64,000 nucleotides of DNA, taken from contig CBDCWA010000003.1 in assembly GCA_965223255.1 (NCBI GenBank), forward strand, positions 868,001 to 932,000, read 5' to 3'. A program made the translations under genes and the position numbers. Of this stretch, positions 43,441 to 52,856 are shown one piece after another. Below the pieces are notes generated by a model. That model searched no databases, was not told the DNA's origin, and was given only the letters and a program-made list of their open reading frames with translations. The DNA comes from CBDCWA01 sp965223255. Lineage in GTDB: Bacteria > Pseudomonadota > Alphaproteobacteria > Rhizobiales > Hyphomicrobiaceae. Position 1 is the stretch's first letter, and each line of letters begins with the position of its first letter.

Positions 43441-45264
43441 ATGACCAATAACAAATCCAAGCAAACGCCGGACGAAGGCAAGCCGCCGATGTGGATCGAT
43501 GACCCTGAGGATTTTGCGAAAAACATGGTGGCGCTGATCGAAGAAGGGGGCAAAGCCATGTCCCTCTATTGGAGCCGCAAAGAGGCTGACGCCAACCCCT
43601 TGTCCATGGCAACGGACGCAGCAGAGACCGCCAAGACGGTCACGAGCCTTGCCCAAGCCTGGGCCACCGATCCAGTAAAATCCAGTCAAGCCCAGATCGA
43701 ACTCCTCCAGAGCTATGCCAACCTCTGGAATGCCACGATGCAGCGAGTGGCCGGCGCCAGCCCCGACCCGATCGCAATCCCACAACCTGGTGACAATCGA
43801 TTTAAAGATCCGGAATGGAACGACAACCCGTATTACGACTTCTGGAAACAAGCCTATCTCATTACGTCGCAATGGGCGGAAGAGAAGCTTGCGGCAACCG
43901 ATAGTCTTGATGAACGCGCCAAAGCGAAGGCGGAATTTCAATTGCGCCAACTCTTAAGCGCGATATCGCCATCGAACTTTCCCGCCACCAACCCTGAAAT
44001 CGTCCGCGAGATCTTGACCACCAATGCCGCCAATCTCGTCAATGGCATGCGCCAATTCAAGGACGATCTCGCCAAGTCGGACGATTTGTTAAAGATCACC
44101 CAGACGGATGTCTCCGCCTTCCACGTCGGTGAAAACCTTGCCGTGACACCGGGCAAGGTCGTCTTTCAAAATGACATCTTTCAATTGATCCAGTATACCC
44201 CCACCACTACCGATGTTTACCGGGCGCCACTGTTGATTGTCCCACCGTGGATAAATAAATTTTATATTCTCGACCTGACGCAACCCAAGTCATTCGTAAA
44301 GTTCGCGGTCGACCAAGGTTTCACGGTCTTCATGGTCTCGTGGGTAAACCCCGACGAAAAACTAAGCCATAAGACATTCGAAGATTATATGCGCGACGGG
44401 ATCTTGGCCGCCACCGACGCCGTCAAGCGTGAGACCGGCGAAGCCAAGATCAACGTGTTGGGCTATTGTGTCGGCGGCACACTCTTAGCGTCAACACTCG
44501 CCTATTTGGCACACCAAAACGAAGATCCCTATCACTCCGCCACTTTCCTGACGACACAGGTTGATTTTTCCAAGGCTGGCGATCTTTTGGTGTTCATTGA
44601 CGATCATCAACTGGCCGAACTCGAAGAGATAATGGCAGAGCGCGGTTATCTTGACGGCTCACGCATGGCAACCGTCTTCAACATGCTACGCCCGAAAGAT
44701 TTGATCTGGCCCTACATCGTCAACAACTACATGCTGGGCAAAAAGCCTTTCCCGTTTGACCTGCTTTATTGGAACCAGGACTCAACGCGGATGCCGGCCG
44801 CCAACCACGCCTTTTACCTGCGAGAGTTTTATCATGAAAACAAGCTCGCCAAAGGTGCCATGGAAATCGGCCGGGCCAAACTTGACCTCAACAAGATTAC
44901 GCTGCCGATCTTCGAGCTGGCAACCCGCGAAGATCATATCGCGCCAGCAGAATCCGTATTCATTGGCGCCAAGATGTTCGCCGGTCCCGTAGAATTCGTG
45001 CTCGCCGGCTCGGGCCACATCGCCGGTGTCGTCAACCCGCCTGATCCTAGCCGCGTAAAATATCAGCATTGGACCGGCGGCACAGCCACCGACACTGTCG
45101 AGGCATGGTGCGAAAGTGCCAAAGAAACACCGGGGTCCTGGTGGCCGTATTGGTCACAATGGCTTGCTGGCAAATCCGGTGAAAAAATCGCCGCGCGCAC
45201 CCCAGGCAAAAATCTGAGCGTCATCGAAGATGCACCTGGCAGTTACGTCAAGGTCAAATCTTGA
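43441..45264 (+). CDS. phaC: Class I polyhydroxyalkanoate synthase PhaC
   Basis: PhaC polymerises (R)-3-hydroxyacyl-CoA into storage polyester granules. The 607-residue protein has the N-terminal PhaC_N domain and an alpha/beta-hydrolase core. The lipase-like box is GYCVGG with nucleophile C343; D498 in REDHIAP and H526 in GSGHIAGV complete the triad. The length fits class I enzymes that need no PhaE or PhaR subunit. No phaA, phaB, phasin or depolymerase gene is adjacent. Its 3' end overlaps the convergent glycosyltransferase gene by 11 bases. Confidence 0.97.
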   Translation: MTNNKSKQTPDEGKPPMWIDDPEDFAKNMVALIEEGGKAMSLYWSRKEADANPLSMATDAAETAKTVTSLAQAWATDPVKSSQAQIELLQSYANLWNATMQRVAGASPDPIAIPQPGDNRFKDPEWNDNPYYDFWKQAYLITSQWAEEKLAATDSLDERAKAKAEFQLRQLLSAISPSNFPATNPEIVREILTTNAANLVNGMRQFKDDLAKSDDLLKITQTDVSAFHVGENLAVTPGKVVFQNDIFQLIQYTPTTTDVYRAPLLIVPPWINKFYILDLTQPKSFVKFAVDQGFTVFMVSWVNPDEKLSHKTFEDYMRDGILAATDAVKRETGEAKINVLGYCVGGTLLASTLAYLAHQNEDPYHSATFLTTQVDFSKAGDLLVFIDDHQLAELEEIMAERGYLDGSRMATVFNMLRPKDLIWPYIVNNYMLGKKPFPFDLLYWNQDSTRMPAANHAFYLREFYHENKLAKGAMEIGRAKLDLNKITLPIFELATREDHIAPAESVFIGAKMFAGPVEFVLAGSGHIAGVVNPPDPSRVKYQHWTGGTATDTVEAWCESAKETPGSWWPYWSQWLAGKSGEKIAARTPGKNLSVIEDAPGSYVKVKS

Positions 45265-46576
45265 AGTGCGGATTGAGTCTCGACCGCAAGAGATAGACGC
45301 AGAAACCAATCACAATCGGCACGTAATAGGTTAGCCAATAGAGCTCTGTCCACGTCACCCCACCAGCGACTTTTGGAATGTAGAGGACGACTGAAAAGAG
45401 CGTCATCGCCAACACGGAAACCGACGTGTGGACCACCAGTAACGGAATAAGCCAGGCAAAGTACCAGCTGTAGTGAGGCGAGGTCAGCCAGACGAATGCG
45501 GCAGCCAGCAGGACCAGATAGCCAGCCTTGAAATCGTCCGCAGACCGCCTGAAAAGCGCATAGAGCGCCAGCCCGCCTAACAGTGGCAGCGCCGCAGCGA
45601 CAAACACCCAACCCGGCACGTCTCCAAACCCGTATGCACGCAAGAGCCACAACGGATGGAAACCGAGCCCGGCGCGATAGCCTTCATTGTCGAGGTGTGT
45701 GCCGAGATAACCGAAAACATTTGGCGATCCCAGCACCACATAGGGAAGCACCAACAAGATGCAACTGATGATGAAGACGACCGGCATGCGCCAATCCCAG
45801 CGCCGCCACACCGCGGCCATTACAACCACCGGGAAATACTTGGTCATCACCGCCATCGCCAAAAGCCCACCGGCAAGCGATTGGCGCTGCGTCCACACTG
45901 CGACAATCGCCAACATCAACAGCGCCGTTGCGCCGGCATCGATGTGTCCCTGGCTCACGAATTCCCAAATCGGCAATGGGTGCCAAGCATAAACGATAAC
46001 CCGTTCCGCCGGCAGATTGAGCACCTTCAACCAATAGAGAACGGCCCCAATGACGATGCCATCCATGATCGTCATCACCACCTTGACGCCCAGCAGGCTG
46101 TCGGAAATGGCGTTGGCGGCCATGAAGAGCATTTGCGCAAACGGCGGATAGACGGTAACGGCCACGTCCTTCTTATTGATATGTGGATAAATCAGGTCAT
46201 CGCGCAACGCGACAAGCTGCTCACTCGCCGGCACCTGCCCATAAGGGCTCCACCCATACCATTGAATGCGCCCATCCCACACATAACGAAAGGCATCTGT
46301 TGTCAGATACGGCTCCGCCGTCAACGCCAGCCCGCGGCACACAACCGCAACGACCAGGATGGCAACAATCGCATTGGCTTCAGCGCGCCCGCTTAGCACC
46401 CACCACACGGCCAAACCGTAGACTAAGCCATGACCCAGCGACAAAAATGCAAAGCCTGTGAGATCACCAAAATCAACCGCACCCGCTGTAAGTGCAGTCA
46501 TCCAAACAATCGCCACCCCGAACCAGATCAGCAATTGCGGCCGGCCCGTGCTTTTGTCATGCAACGCAGTCGTCAT
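45254..46576 (-). CDS. GT87/DUF2029-type polytopic membrane glycosyltransferase
   Basis: The 440-residue protein has about eleven hydrophobic segments. Acidic residues in the first extracytoplasmic loop (LTTDAFRYVWDGRIQWYG) are where GT-C enzymes carry their catalytic aspartates. VYPPFAQMLF and WHPLPIWEFVSQGHIDAG follow, as in polyprenol-phosphate-dependent mannosyltransferases of the GT87/GT39 type. It probably transfers a sugar from a lipid carrier in the periplasm; donor and acceptor are unknown. It is not part of an obvious operon and converges on phaC. Confidence 0.8.
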   Translation of the reverse strand: MTTALHDKSTGRPQLLIWFGVAIVWMTALTAGAVDFGDLTGFAFLSLGHGLVYGLAVWWVLSGRAEANAIVAILVVAVVCRGLALTAEPYLTTDAFRYVWDGRIQWYGWSPYGQVPASEQLVALRDDLIYPHINKKDVAVTVYPPFAQMLFMAANAISDSLLGVKVVMTIMDGIVIGAVLYWLKVLNLPAERVIVYAWHPLPIWEFVSQGHIDAGATALLMLAIVAVWTQRQSLAGGLLAMAVMTKYFPVVVMAAVWRRWDWRMPVVFIISCILLVLPYVVLGSPNVFGYLGTHLDNEGYRAGLGFHPLWLLRAYGFGDVPGWVFVAAALPLLGGLALYALFRRSADDFKAGYLVLLAAAFVWLTSPHYSWYFAWLIPLLVVHTSVSVLAMTLFSVVLYIPKVAGGVTWTELYWLTYYVPIVIGFCVYLLRSRLNPHFKI

Positions 46577-46744
46577 CGCGTGCTTGTACCGTCACCCTAT
46601 GAGGCATTCGCGCCGGGTGTTACCGCCAGCTAGAAGCGCACCGTCTATAGTGTGCTAGCCCAGTTCATTCTCGTGATGACTTAGCCTTAACACCACCGCG
46701 CATTTCTAAGAGAATTGAAAACTCTATTGCAAGTTTGCAAAACA

Positions 46745-48040
46745 TCATGCGCCAATGTGACCGAGCGCTTGCTCCAGATCTGCAACGATGTCGTCTTTGT
46801 CCTCAATCCCCACCGACAGTCGAACAACGTCCGGGCCCGCCCCGGCAGCCAGGCGCTGCTCGTCACTTAACTGACGATGGGTGGTCGATGCTGGGTGAAT
46901 GACGAGACTTCGGACATCTCCGATATTTGCAAGATGCGAAAACAATTTCAGATTTGAGACGAGCGCCACACCGGCATCGTAGCCGCCCTTCAGTCCAAAG
47001 GTGAAAACCGCTCCCGCGCCTTTTGGGCAAATCTTTTGATGCAGACTGTAAAAGGAATTGTCTTCAAGTCCGGCATACTGAACCCAGGCGACTTTCTGGT
47101 GGCCGGCAAGATACCGCGCAACATGCAGGCTATTTTCGCAGTGCCGATCCATACGCAGACCAAGCGTTTCGATACCTGTAGAAATAAGAAATGCATTCAT
47201 TGGTGCGATCGCCGGCCCGATATCTCTAAGCCCCATGACCCGCGCCGCAATGGCAAAGGCAAAATCTCCAAATGTCTCAGCCAACACCATGCCGTTGTAG
47301 GACATATTGGGCTCGACAAGTGTCTTGTAGCGATGTTTGGCTGCCAACCAATCAAAAGTGCCGCAATCCACTAAGATCCCTCCAACCGAGTTGCCGTGGC
47401 CATCCAGAAACTTAGTCAGCGAGTGGACGACGATGTCCGCGCCAAACGTTTTCGGCTGACAGAGATACGGTGTGGCTAGCGTGTTATCGACGATCAATGG
47501 GACACCGGCCTGTTTCGCAACTTGTCCAATCGCCTCAATATCGACGATCACACCGCCGGGATTAGCAATGCTCTCAATAAAGATCGCCTTTGTCTTGTCA
47601 GTGACGGCCTTGGCAAACGACGCTGGATCAGTCGCATCCGCCCACACGACATTCCAATTAAATTTCTTGAAACTGTAATTGAACTGGTTGACCGATCCCC
47701 CATAAAGCTGTCGTGCCGCAACGAATTCATCACCAGGCTCGAGCAATGTGTGAAACACCAAAAACTGTGCCGCATGACCAGACGCTACAGCAAGCGCTGC
47801 CGTGCCGCCTTCTAATGCAGCAACTTTGCCCTCCAACGCCGCTGAAGTCGGATTCATGATCCGTGAATAGATGTTACCGAACACCTCCAAGTTGAACAGC
47901 GCTGCTGCATGATCGACATCATTGAAGACATAAGACGTCGTTTGGTAGATTGGTGTAACTCGCGCCCCAGTTGATGCGTCGGGCGCGGCACCGGCATGAA
48001 TAGCCAGAGTATCGAACTTGGGTGTATTTTCATCGGTCAT
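46745..48040 (-). CDS. metY: O-acetylhomoserine sulfhydrylase-type enzyme (MetY family)
   Basis: The family converts O-acetyl- or O-succinyl-homoserine plus sulfide to homocysteine with PLP. The 431-residue protein has TLAIHAGAAPD, IYQTTSYVF, PTSAALEGKVAALEGG, the PLP lysine K210 in VHSLTKFLDGHG, and HPASTTHRQLS near the C-terminus. The length is that of MetY rather than of shorter cystathionine enzymes. Its start overlaps the ycgN stop by four bases, suggesting coupled translation with an apparently unrelated partner. Confidence 0.93.
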   Translation of the reverse strand: MTDENTPKFDTLAIHAGAAPDASTGARVTPIYQTTSYVFNDVDHAAALFNLEVFGNIYSRIMNPTSAALEGKVAALEGGTAALAVASGHAAQFLVFHTLLEPGDEFVAARQLYGGSVNQFNYSFKKFNWNVVWADATDPASFAKAVTDKTKAIFIESIANPGGVIVDIEAIGQVAKQAGVPLIVDNTLATPYLCQPKTFGADIVVHSLTKFLDGHGNSVGGILVDCGTFDWLAAKHRYKTLVEPNMSYNGMVLAETFGDFAFAIAARVMGLRDIGPAIAPMNAFLISTGIETLGLRMDRHCENSLHVARYLAGHQKVAWVQYAGLEDNSFYSLHQKICPKGAGAVFTFGLKGGYDAGVALVSNLKLFSHLANIGDVRSLVIHPASTTHRQLSDEQRLAAGAGPDVVRLSVGIEDKDDIVADLEQALGHIGA

Positions 48041-48558
48041 ATTTTTGATCCTTGTTCTGGCTGTGGGGTAGTCTGATCAGGTGTAGTCTCGTCCCCACTA
48101 AAATCAGCAATAATGTAGCGATCAATTTCGGCGGCCGGCACCTTAGCTTCCGACGTCACCCATGAGCCGACCGCGATGCCGGCCTGATGTACGGTCTGGG
48201 GATCTCCGGAAACCAATGGATGCCACCAAGGCAAATCCAATCCATCCCGCACCAGCCGGTAAGCACATGTCACCGGCAACCAGCTGACCTGGCGCACGGT
48301 CTCCGGTGACAACGACACACAATCCGGCATCTTTGCGAATCGATTTTCATAGTCCCGGCAACGGCACGATTTCGGATCAAGCAGGCGGCAGGCAACACTG
48401 GTGAGATAGATGTCGCCCGTATCCTCGTCTTCGAGCTTCACGAGACAGCATCGTCCACACCCATCGCACAGCGCCTCCCATTCGTCATCTGTCATATCTT
48501 CCAATGCCTTGTGGCGCCAGAACCGTCGATCTGTGTCTCTCAATCGCCCTCCTCCCAT
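48037..48558 (-). CDS. YcgN family cysteine-cluster protein (UPF0260)
   Basis: With the ATG at 48558 the product is 173 residues. The N-terminal FWRHKALEDMTDDEWEALCDGCGRCC carries a dense cysteine cluster (quoted here in part: CDGCGRCC). It continues with KLEDEDTGDIYLTSVACRLLD, CRCRDYENR and WLPVTCAYRLV, giving about eight cysteines that could bind a metal or iron-sulfur cluster. Function is unknown. The frame is open for 52 more codons upstream, but this would run into the PBP1A 5' region and has no family support. It is divergent from the PBP1A gene. Confidence 0.88.
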   Translation of the reverse strand: MGGGRLRDTDRRFWRHKALEDMTDDEWEALCDGCGRCCLVKLEDEDTGDIYLTSVACRLLDPKSCRCRDYENRFAKMPDCVSLSPETVRQVSWLPVTCAYRLVRDGLDLPWWHPLVSGDPQTVHQAGIAVGSWVTSEAKVPAAEIDRYIIADFSGDETTPDQTTPQPEQGSKI

Positions 48559-48690
48559 TGCGGAACACAAGATTTTGTGGCTAACCACATTTCTGGCGAA
48601 CTCTGGGCCGATACCGAGCCCTTGGGATTGCAAGATTATACCGTATTGCACAGTGTGTGGGACACACCTTATCAACGAATAGGCTGCCCT

Positions 48691-50964
48691 GTGAACGATT
48701 GGTTTTTCCAACAAGGCGGACGCAATCGCCTTATTAACTGGCTAGGGCTGGATGCGTGGATCGATTCCACGGTCGCCGAAGCCGGCGAGCGTCTGCGCAA
48801 CGGCTTTGCCAGTGTTTCCAGTTTTTTCGCCAGGTTCCGCCTCACTGGATGGCGCCGGTATCTAAACGAGGCCGCATCGGAGGGCCTGACGCTCGGCGCC
48901 GGCGGGCTAATCCTTATGTACGGCCTAGCGCTGCCAGCTTTCCTTGAGATCGACGAAGGCCGCTGGCGCCAAATGAGCGACTTCAGCGTCAAATTCCTGG
49001 ACGTTAACGGCAATGAAATTGGCAAGCGCGGTATCAACCTTAATGATGCCGTACCTCTCAAAGAAATCCCGCCACATGTCATCAAGGCCACTCTTGCAAC
49101 CGAAGACCGGCGCTTTTATCAGCACATCGGTGTCGATTTTATTGGCACAGCCCGCGCCCTCATCGAAAATCTGCGTGCCAACGACGTTGTCCAGGGCGGC
49201 TCGACCATCACTCAGCAGCTGGCCAAGAATCTTTTCCTGTCATCAGAACGGTCACTGACCCGAAAAATCAAAGAGCTGTTTCTCTCCCTTTGGCTCGAAT
49301 CGCGCCTTACAAAGCAGGAAATTCTGAAACTCTACCTTGACCGCGCTTATTTGGGTGGCGGCGCGTTCGGTGTTGAAGCCGCCTCTCAGTTCTATTTCGG
49401 CAAATCGGTGCGCGAGGTAAACCTGGCCGAGGCTGCACTTTTGGCTGGCCTTTTCAAGGCACCGACAAAGTTTGCCCCCCACATCAATCTCCCCCGCTCG
49501 CGCGCGCGCACAAACGAGGTCCTCTCCAACCTCGTCGAAGCCGGCTATTACACGCCTGGTGAGGTGCATGCGGCAAGATTGCAGCCTGCCAGGGTGGTTC
49601 AAAATAGGCGTGACAGCAGAGCGGATTGGTTTCTCGACTGGGCCTATGAGGAAATCCAACGCCTCATGCGTGGCAAGGGCCACCGCGTTTTGACGGCGCG
49701 CACAACCATCGACCTGCGCTTACAAGAAGCCGCCCAAGGCGCATTGAATTCCATTGTTCGGAGCACCGACCGCCGCTCAAATCCAAATGCGGGCGCGATT
49801 GTATCGATGGAACCGTCCGGCGCAGTCCGCGCGCTTGTCGGCGGCCTCGACTATGGCGAAAGCCAATTCAATCGTGCCACTCATGCCAAGCGCCAGCCAG
49901 GCTCATCCTTTAAGTTGTATGTGTATGCCGCAGCCCTCATGAACGGCTATCGAATCAATTCGACGGTGCGCGACGTTTCCGTCGCGTGCGGCCGCTGGTC
50001 GCCCAAGAATTATACTGGGAATTATGGCTCTGGTGCCCGCGTAACGCTCGCCAATGCATTCAAACGCTCGCTGAACACGGTGGCTGTGCTGCTGTCCCTT
50101 AAGGTCAAGCGCCGCCGCGTGGTCGCCCTTACAAAAAAATTAGGAATCAAGGGCATTCGCGCCAGCTGTTCGATGGCGCTGGGCGATACCGGCATTACAC
50201 CATTGGAACATGTTGGCGCCTACGCCGTTTTTGCCAACAAAGGCAAATACGTCCGTCCCTACGCCATAATGGAAATCTTCACCTCGAAAGGTAAGCTCCT
50301 ATATTCGCGTCGCGACAATGCGCCTCCCCCACGCCAGGTTTTGCCGACCCGCGTCGTCCATCAGGCCAACCGCATGATGCAGTTGGTGGTGAAGGAAGGA
50401 ACGGGCCGGCGTGCCGCGTTGGAATTTACAAATGCCGTCGGCAAGACAGGGACCAGCTCCAGCTATCGTGATGCCTGGTTTATGGGTTTCACAGGCCGCT
50501 ACGTTACCGGCGTCTGGCTCGGCAACGACGACTATCGCCCGGTCTATCGCAACGGCCGCGGCGTAACTGGTGGCAATCTGCCAGCCATGACCTGGCAGGC
50601 ATTTATGTCGGTCGCCCACAAAGACATGGATATCCCTGACATCCCAGGCCTAGAGACGCACCCGACACAAGTTGAAGAGCGCCGCCGCCTCGCCGAATTG
50701 CGAAAACGCACAGGCGAGCCGAAGCCGTCGGAAAAAAACCGCAGCATTATGCCGACAGCGACCCGCAAATTATTGCGCCAACTCGCGACCGATATGCGCA
50801 CGGCCACAACACAGAGTTTGCGCCCCGCCAAACAAAAGAAAAGCAAACGCAGCGACGACCGTCGAGGCCAGCCGCACCGCCAAGGGTTGCGCCGTGACAC
50901 CAATGCCGGCCCGCCACGCAAATCAACCGCCCGGGCCAATCAGCGCCCATCGCTCACCCGCTGA
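48691..50964 (+). CDS. Class A penicillin-binding protein 1A (transglycosylase/transpeptidase)
   Basis: This bifunctional enzyme polymerises glycan strands and cross-links peptides. From the GTG at 48691 it is 757 residues. It has a TM anchor (about 70-90), a GT51 domain with catalytic glutamate in ATEDRRFYQHIGVDF and GGSTITQQLAKNLFL, and a transpeptidase domain. The latter has S405-x-x-K408 in PGSSFK, the SLN motif in KRSLNTV, and KTGTSSSYRDAW. A basic, disordered tail of about 80 residues follows. The start is uncertain: the frame is open back to 48511, but that overlaps ycgN, and no clear RBS precedes the GTG. Confidence 0.93.
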   Translation: MNDWFFQQGGRNRLINWLGLDAWIDSTVAEAGERLRNGFASVSSFFARFRLTGWRRYLNEAASEGLTLGAGGLILMYGLALPAFLEIDEGRWRQMSDFSVKFLDVNGNEIGKRGINLNDAVPLKEIPPHVIKATLATEDRRFYQHIGVDFIGTARALIENLRANDVVQGGSTITQQLAKNLFLSSERSLTRKIKELFLSLWLESRLTKQEILKLYLDRAYLGGGAFGVEAASQFYFGKSVREVNLAEAALLAGLFKAPTKFAPHINLPRSRARTNEVLSNLVEAGYYTPGEVHAARLQPARVVQNRRDSRADWFLDWAYEEIQRLMRGKGHRVLTARTTIDLRLQEAAQGALNSIVRSTDRRSNPNAGAIVSMEPSGAVRALVGGLDYGESQFNRATHAKRQPGSSFKLYVYAAALMNGYRINSTVRDVSVACGRWSPKNYTGNYGSGARVTLANAFKRSLNTVAVLLSLKVKRRRVVALTKKLGIKGIRASCSMALGDTGITPLEHVGAYAVFANKGKYVRPYAIMEIFTSKGKLLYSRRDNAPPPRQVLPTRVVHQANRMMQLVVKEGTGRRAALEFTNAVGKTGTSSSYRDAWFMGFTGRYVTGVWLGNDDYRPVYRNGRGVTGGNLPAMTWQAFMSVAHKDMDIPDIPGLETHPTQVEERRRLAELRKRTGEPKPSEKNRSIMPTATRKLLRQLATDMRTATTQSLRPAKQKKSKRSDDRRGQPHRQGLRRDTNAGPPRKSTARANQRPSLTR

Positions 50965-50976
50965 CCAGGCCCGGCC

Positions 50977-51699
50977 ATGAAAAGCTTTCTCCCCGCCTCA
51001 CCCGCCTGGTTTTTCTATCTCGACCGCATCCGCCGGCTGCTGCTCGTCACCAGCGATTTCAGCCTAACCGCGGCAGCTTATACTGCACTCGTCCTGTTAA
51101 TCGGGATTGGCTCCAGCTGGTACATGATCGGACAAGGAACCATCTTCAATACCAAGCGTTATGGTTCATGGATCGAATGGCCACATGCCGCCCGTGCGAG
51201 CGCGGACCCCTATACACGGGCACGCATCACACGTTACGGAATCTTACCATTGAGTGGTCGCATTGCATCGACCTTCGAGGCTCGGTTTGATTCGAGCGGC
51301 AGGCGACTGCATTCGAGTTGCGAATACCGCATTCAAAGCCGCAAGTTAAATGCCACATGGTGGAGCATTGCAGTCTACGATAGCAGCGGCCTGTTAATCC
51401 CCAACGCCGCGAATCGCTATGCCTTTGACAGCTCAACCGTGATAACCCGACCCGACAACAGCTTCGTCGTAACCCTTGCAAGAGAAGCGCGTCCCGGCAA
51501 TTGGCTACCCATTGCAGGTGCCGGCCGCCTGACTCTGGTGCTGACACTTCTTCAACCCAATCGGGCGAGCCCGACGTCAACACCGACCAACACCAACACT
51601 GGCGCCGCTGCCGCCGACCAAAACAGTCCCGGCACCGCACAGCCTCGCCCAACCACGACTTTGCAACTGCCGCAGATTGAAAGGGTCTACTGTCGATGA
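50977..51699 (+). CDS. DUF1214 domain membrane protein
   Basis: The 240-residue protein has one TM (about 30-52) and an extracytoplasmic DUF1214 domain (about 55-195: WWSIAVYDSSGLLIPNAANRY and REARPGNWLPI). A Thr/Pro/Asn-rich tail and a final ERVYCR follow. It begins 12 bases after the PBP1A stop and overlaps the DUF1254 gene by four bases. DUF1214 and DUF1254 usually occur together in one protein or as neighbours; the function is unknown. Confidence 0.85.
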   Translation: MKSFLPASPAWFFYLDRIRRLLLVTSDFSLTAAAYTALVLLIGIGSSWYMIGQGTIFNTKRYGSWIEWPHAARASADPYTRARITRYGILPLSGRIASTFEARFDSSGRRLHSSCEYRIQSRKLNATWWSIAVYDSSGLLIPNAANRYAFDSSTVITRPDNSFVVTLAREARPGNWLPIAGAGRLTLVLTLLQPNRASPTSTPTNTNTGAAAADQNSPGTAQPRPTTTLQLPQIERVYCR

Positions 51700-52274
51700 G
51701 GTTGGCGCAGATCGCAAAAGAACACGTGCCAAAGGCGGTTCTCGCACTGTTGTGCATTTTGATCGTCCACATTGTGGCGACGTTAATCCCAGCCTACCTG
51801 TCCACGAATACAGCCTTCATGCGCCTCAGCGCAGGGCTGCCAGTCAATCAATTTGTCGTCCTGCCGCCAGCGCGCCCTAGCGTCCAAGTGCTCCCCTACC
51901 AACAACCCAACACACGTTATGCCATCTGCAAGTTTGATGCGCGTCAGGGTTCCATTGCGCTGAAAGCGGAGCTGCCCGCCACCGGCTGGACACTTTCGGT
52001 CTACACCAAAGACGGAACAAGTTTTTACGACGCACCGGGCCGCGCTGATGGCACGACAAAAGTAGACGTTCTATTGCGCCCGCCTGGTGGATTATTTATG
52101 GGAATTCGGCCTATTGCACGGGTCCAGACAAACAAGAATAATGAAATCGTATTGCCAGCAAACCAGGGCATTATAGTCATTCGCGCCCCGCTCGGCGGCA
52201 TCGCTTACGCCCAACAAACCGAGCGCGCGATCTCAGGCGCTTCGTGTCAACTGCGCCCATTCTCAAGCTCTTAG
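51696..52274 (+). CDS. DUF1254 domain membrane protein
   Basis: The 192-residue protein has one TM near the N-terminus (about 13-34) and a DUF1254 domain (about 45-185: NQFVVLPPARPSVQVLPY, TRYAICKFDA, GWTLSVYTKDG). It starts inside the DUF1214 stop codon (ATGA), so both should be made together, probably as a membrane-anchored pair. Proximity to PBP1A suggests, without proof, an envelope role. Confidence 0.85.
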   Translation: MRLAQIAKEHVPKAVLALLCILIVHIVATLIPAYLSTNTAFMRLSAGLPVNQFVVLPPARPSVQVLPYQQPNTRYAICKFDARQGSIALKAELPATGWTLSVYTKDGTSFYDAPGRADGTTKVDVLLRPPGGLFMGIRPIARVQTNKNNEIVLPANQGIIVIRAPLGGIAYAQQTERAISGASCQLRPFSSS

Positions 52275-52276
52275 GA

Positions 52277-52462
52277 TTATTTTCGGTCTGCGTGTTTGGG
52301 CTCAAGTGCACATGGTATGCTGAGCACTGGTGCGCGTTTTTCCCAATATTCGTACCTAATCCCAGGAAAAATAATGATGTCCGCACCGCGCTTCAAAGAT
52401 TGTGTGGAACTCGAACGCCGGTCTAGAGCTTGCCGGTCAGGAAATTTCAATATCGTCGCCAT
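52277..52462 (-). CDS. Short conserved-looking protein with IIFPGIRYE motif
   Basis: From the ATG at 52462 the product is 61 residues: MATILKFPDRQ, a polar linker, then ADIIIFPGIRYEYWEK and a short tail. I have seen similar IIFPGVRYE-type short proteins annotated as hypothetical across alphaproteobacteria; the function is unknown. It converges on the DUF1254 gene with two bases between stops. A perfect TTAA-N7-TTAA site lies 107 bases upstream of the start, so CtrA control is possible. The frame is open 20 codons further upstream, without support. Confidence 0.65.
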   Translation of the reverse strand: MATILKFPDRQALDRRSSSTQSLKRGADIIIFPGIRYEYWEKRAPVLSIPCALEPKHADRK

Positions 52463-52856
52463 CTTCGTATCCGCTTCTCCGAATTCGTTCCCAATGATTT
52501 GCCTCGAAACGAACTCGAACATTCAAAACATAAGCGAGGCTACGATTCGTATTTGATCTAATTCCAGGTTAACATAACCTTAACAACTGACCAGACGCTG
52601 ACAACAAATTATAATTATTGTGGCATATCTGTCGGCTGAGCGGACCGCAGGCAAACTCTTTTAAGTAGCGATCGGCGAGACCAAGTTTTGTGACAAGCCT
52701 CATTTACGGACCCGCCTGGCGGCCATCTATGTCCGACAAGCGAGCCCCAATAACGCTGTCGACCTAAAGCAACATAATATTTCTCGCGACTAGGATTGAC
52801 ACACGCATGAAGTGCGCTTTGATTCACACAATCAAATCCCGAGTTAAGCGTCAGCT
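52463..52856. other. Intergenic region upstream of the IIFPGIRYE gene
   Basis: No gene is supported in these 394 bases, which are A+T-richer than the flanks. It holds the CtrA-type site at 52569-52583. A perfect inverted repeat, TTTGATT (52818-52824) and AATCAAA (52830-52836) around CACAC, lies 21 bases past the DUF1491 stop. That repeat may end the DUF1491 transcript, though no T-run follows. Confidence 0.45.
52569..52583. promoter_or_regulatory. Perfect CtrA-type site TTAA-N7-TTAA
   Basis: TTAA at 52569-52572, CATAACC, and TTAA at 52580-52583 match the CtrA consensus exactly. The site is upstream of the 52277-52462 gene (minus strand). It is the second exact site in the window; both precede short uncharacterised genes. 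Confidence 0.55.

Noticed and set aside
42825..43451. 208-codon plus-strand frame before phaC
   Set aside because: It is Arg/Pro/Ser-rich, overlaps the aminotransferase start and has no family pattern.
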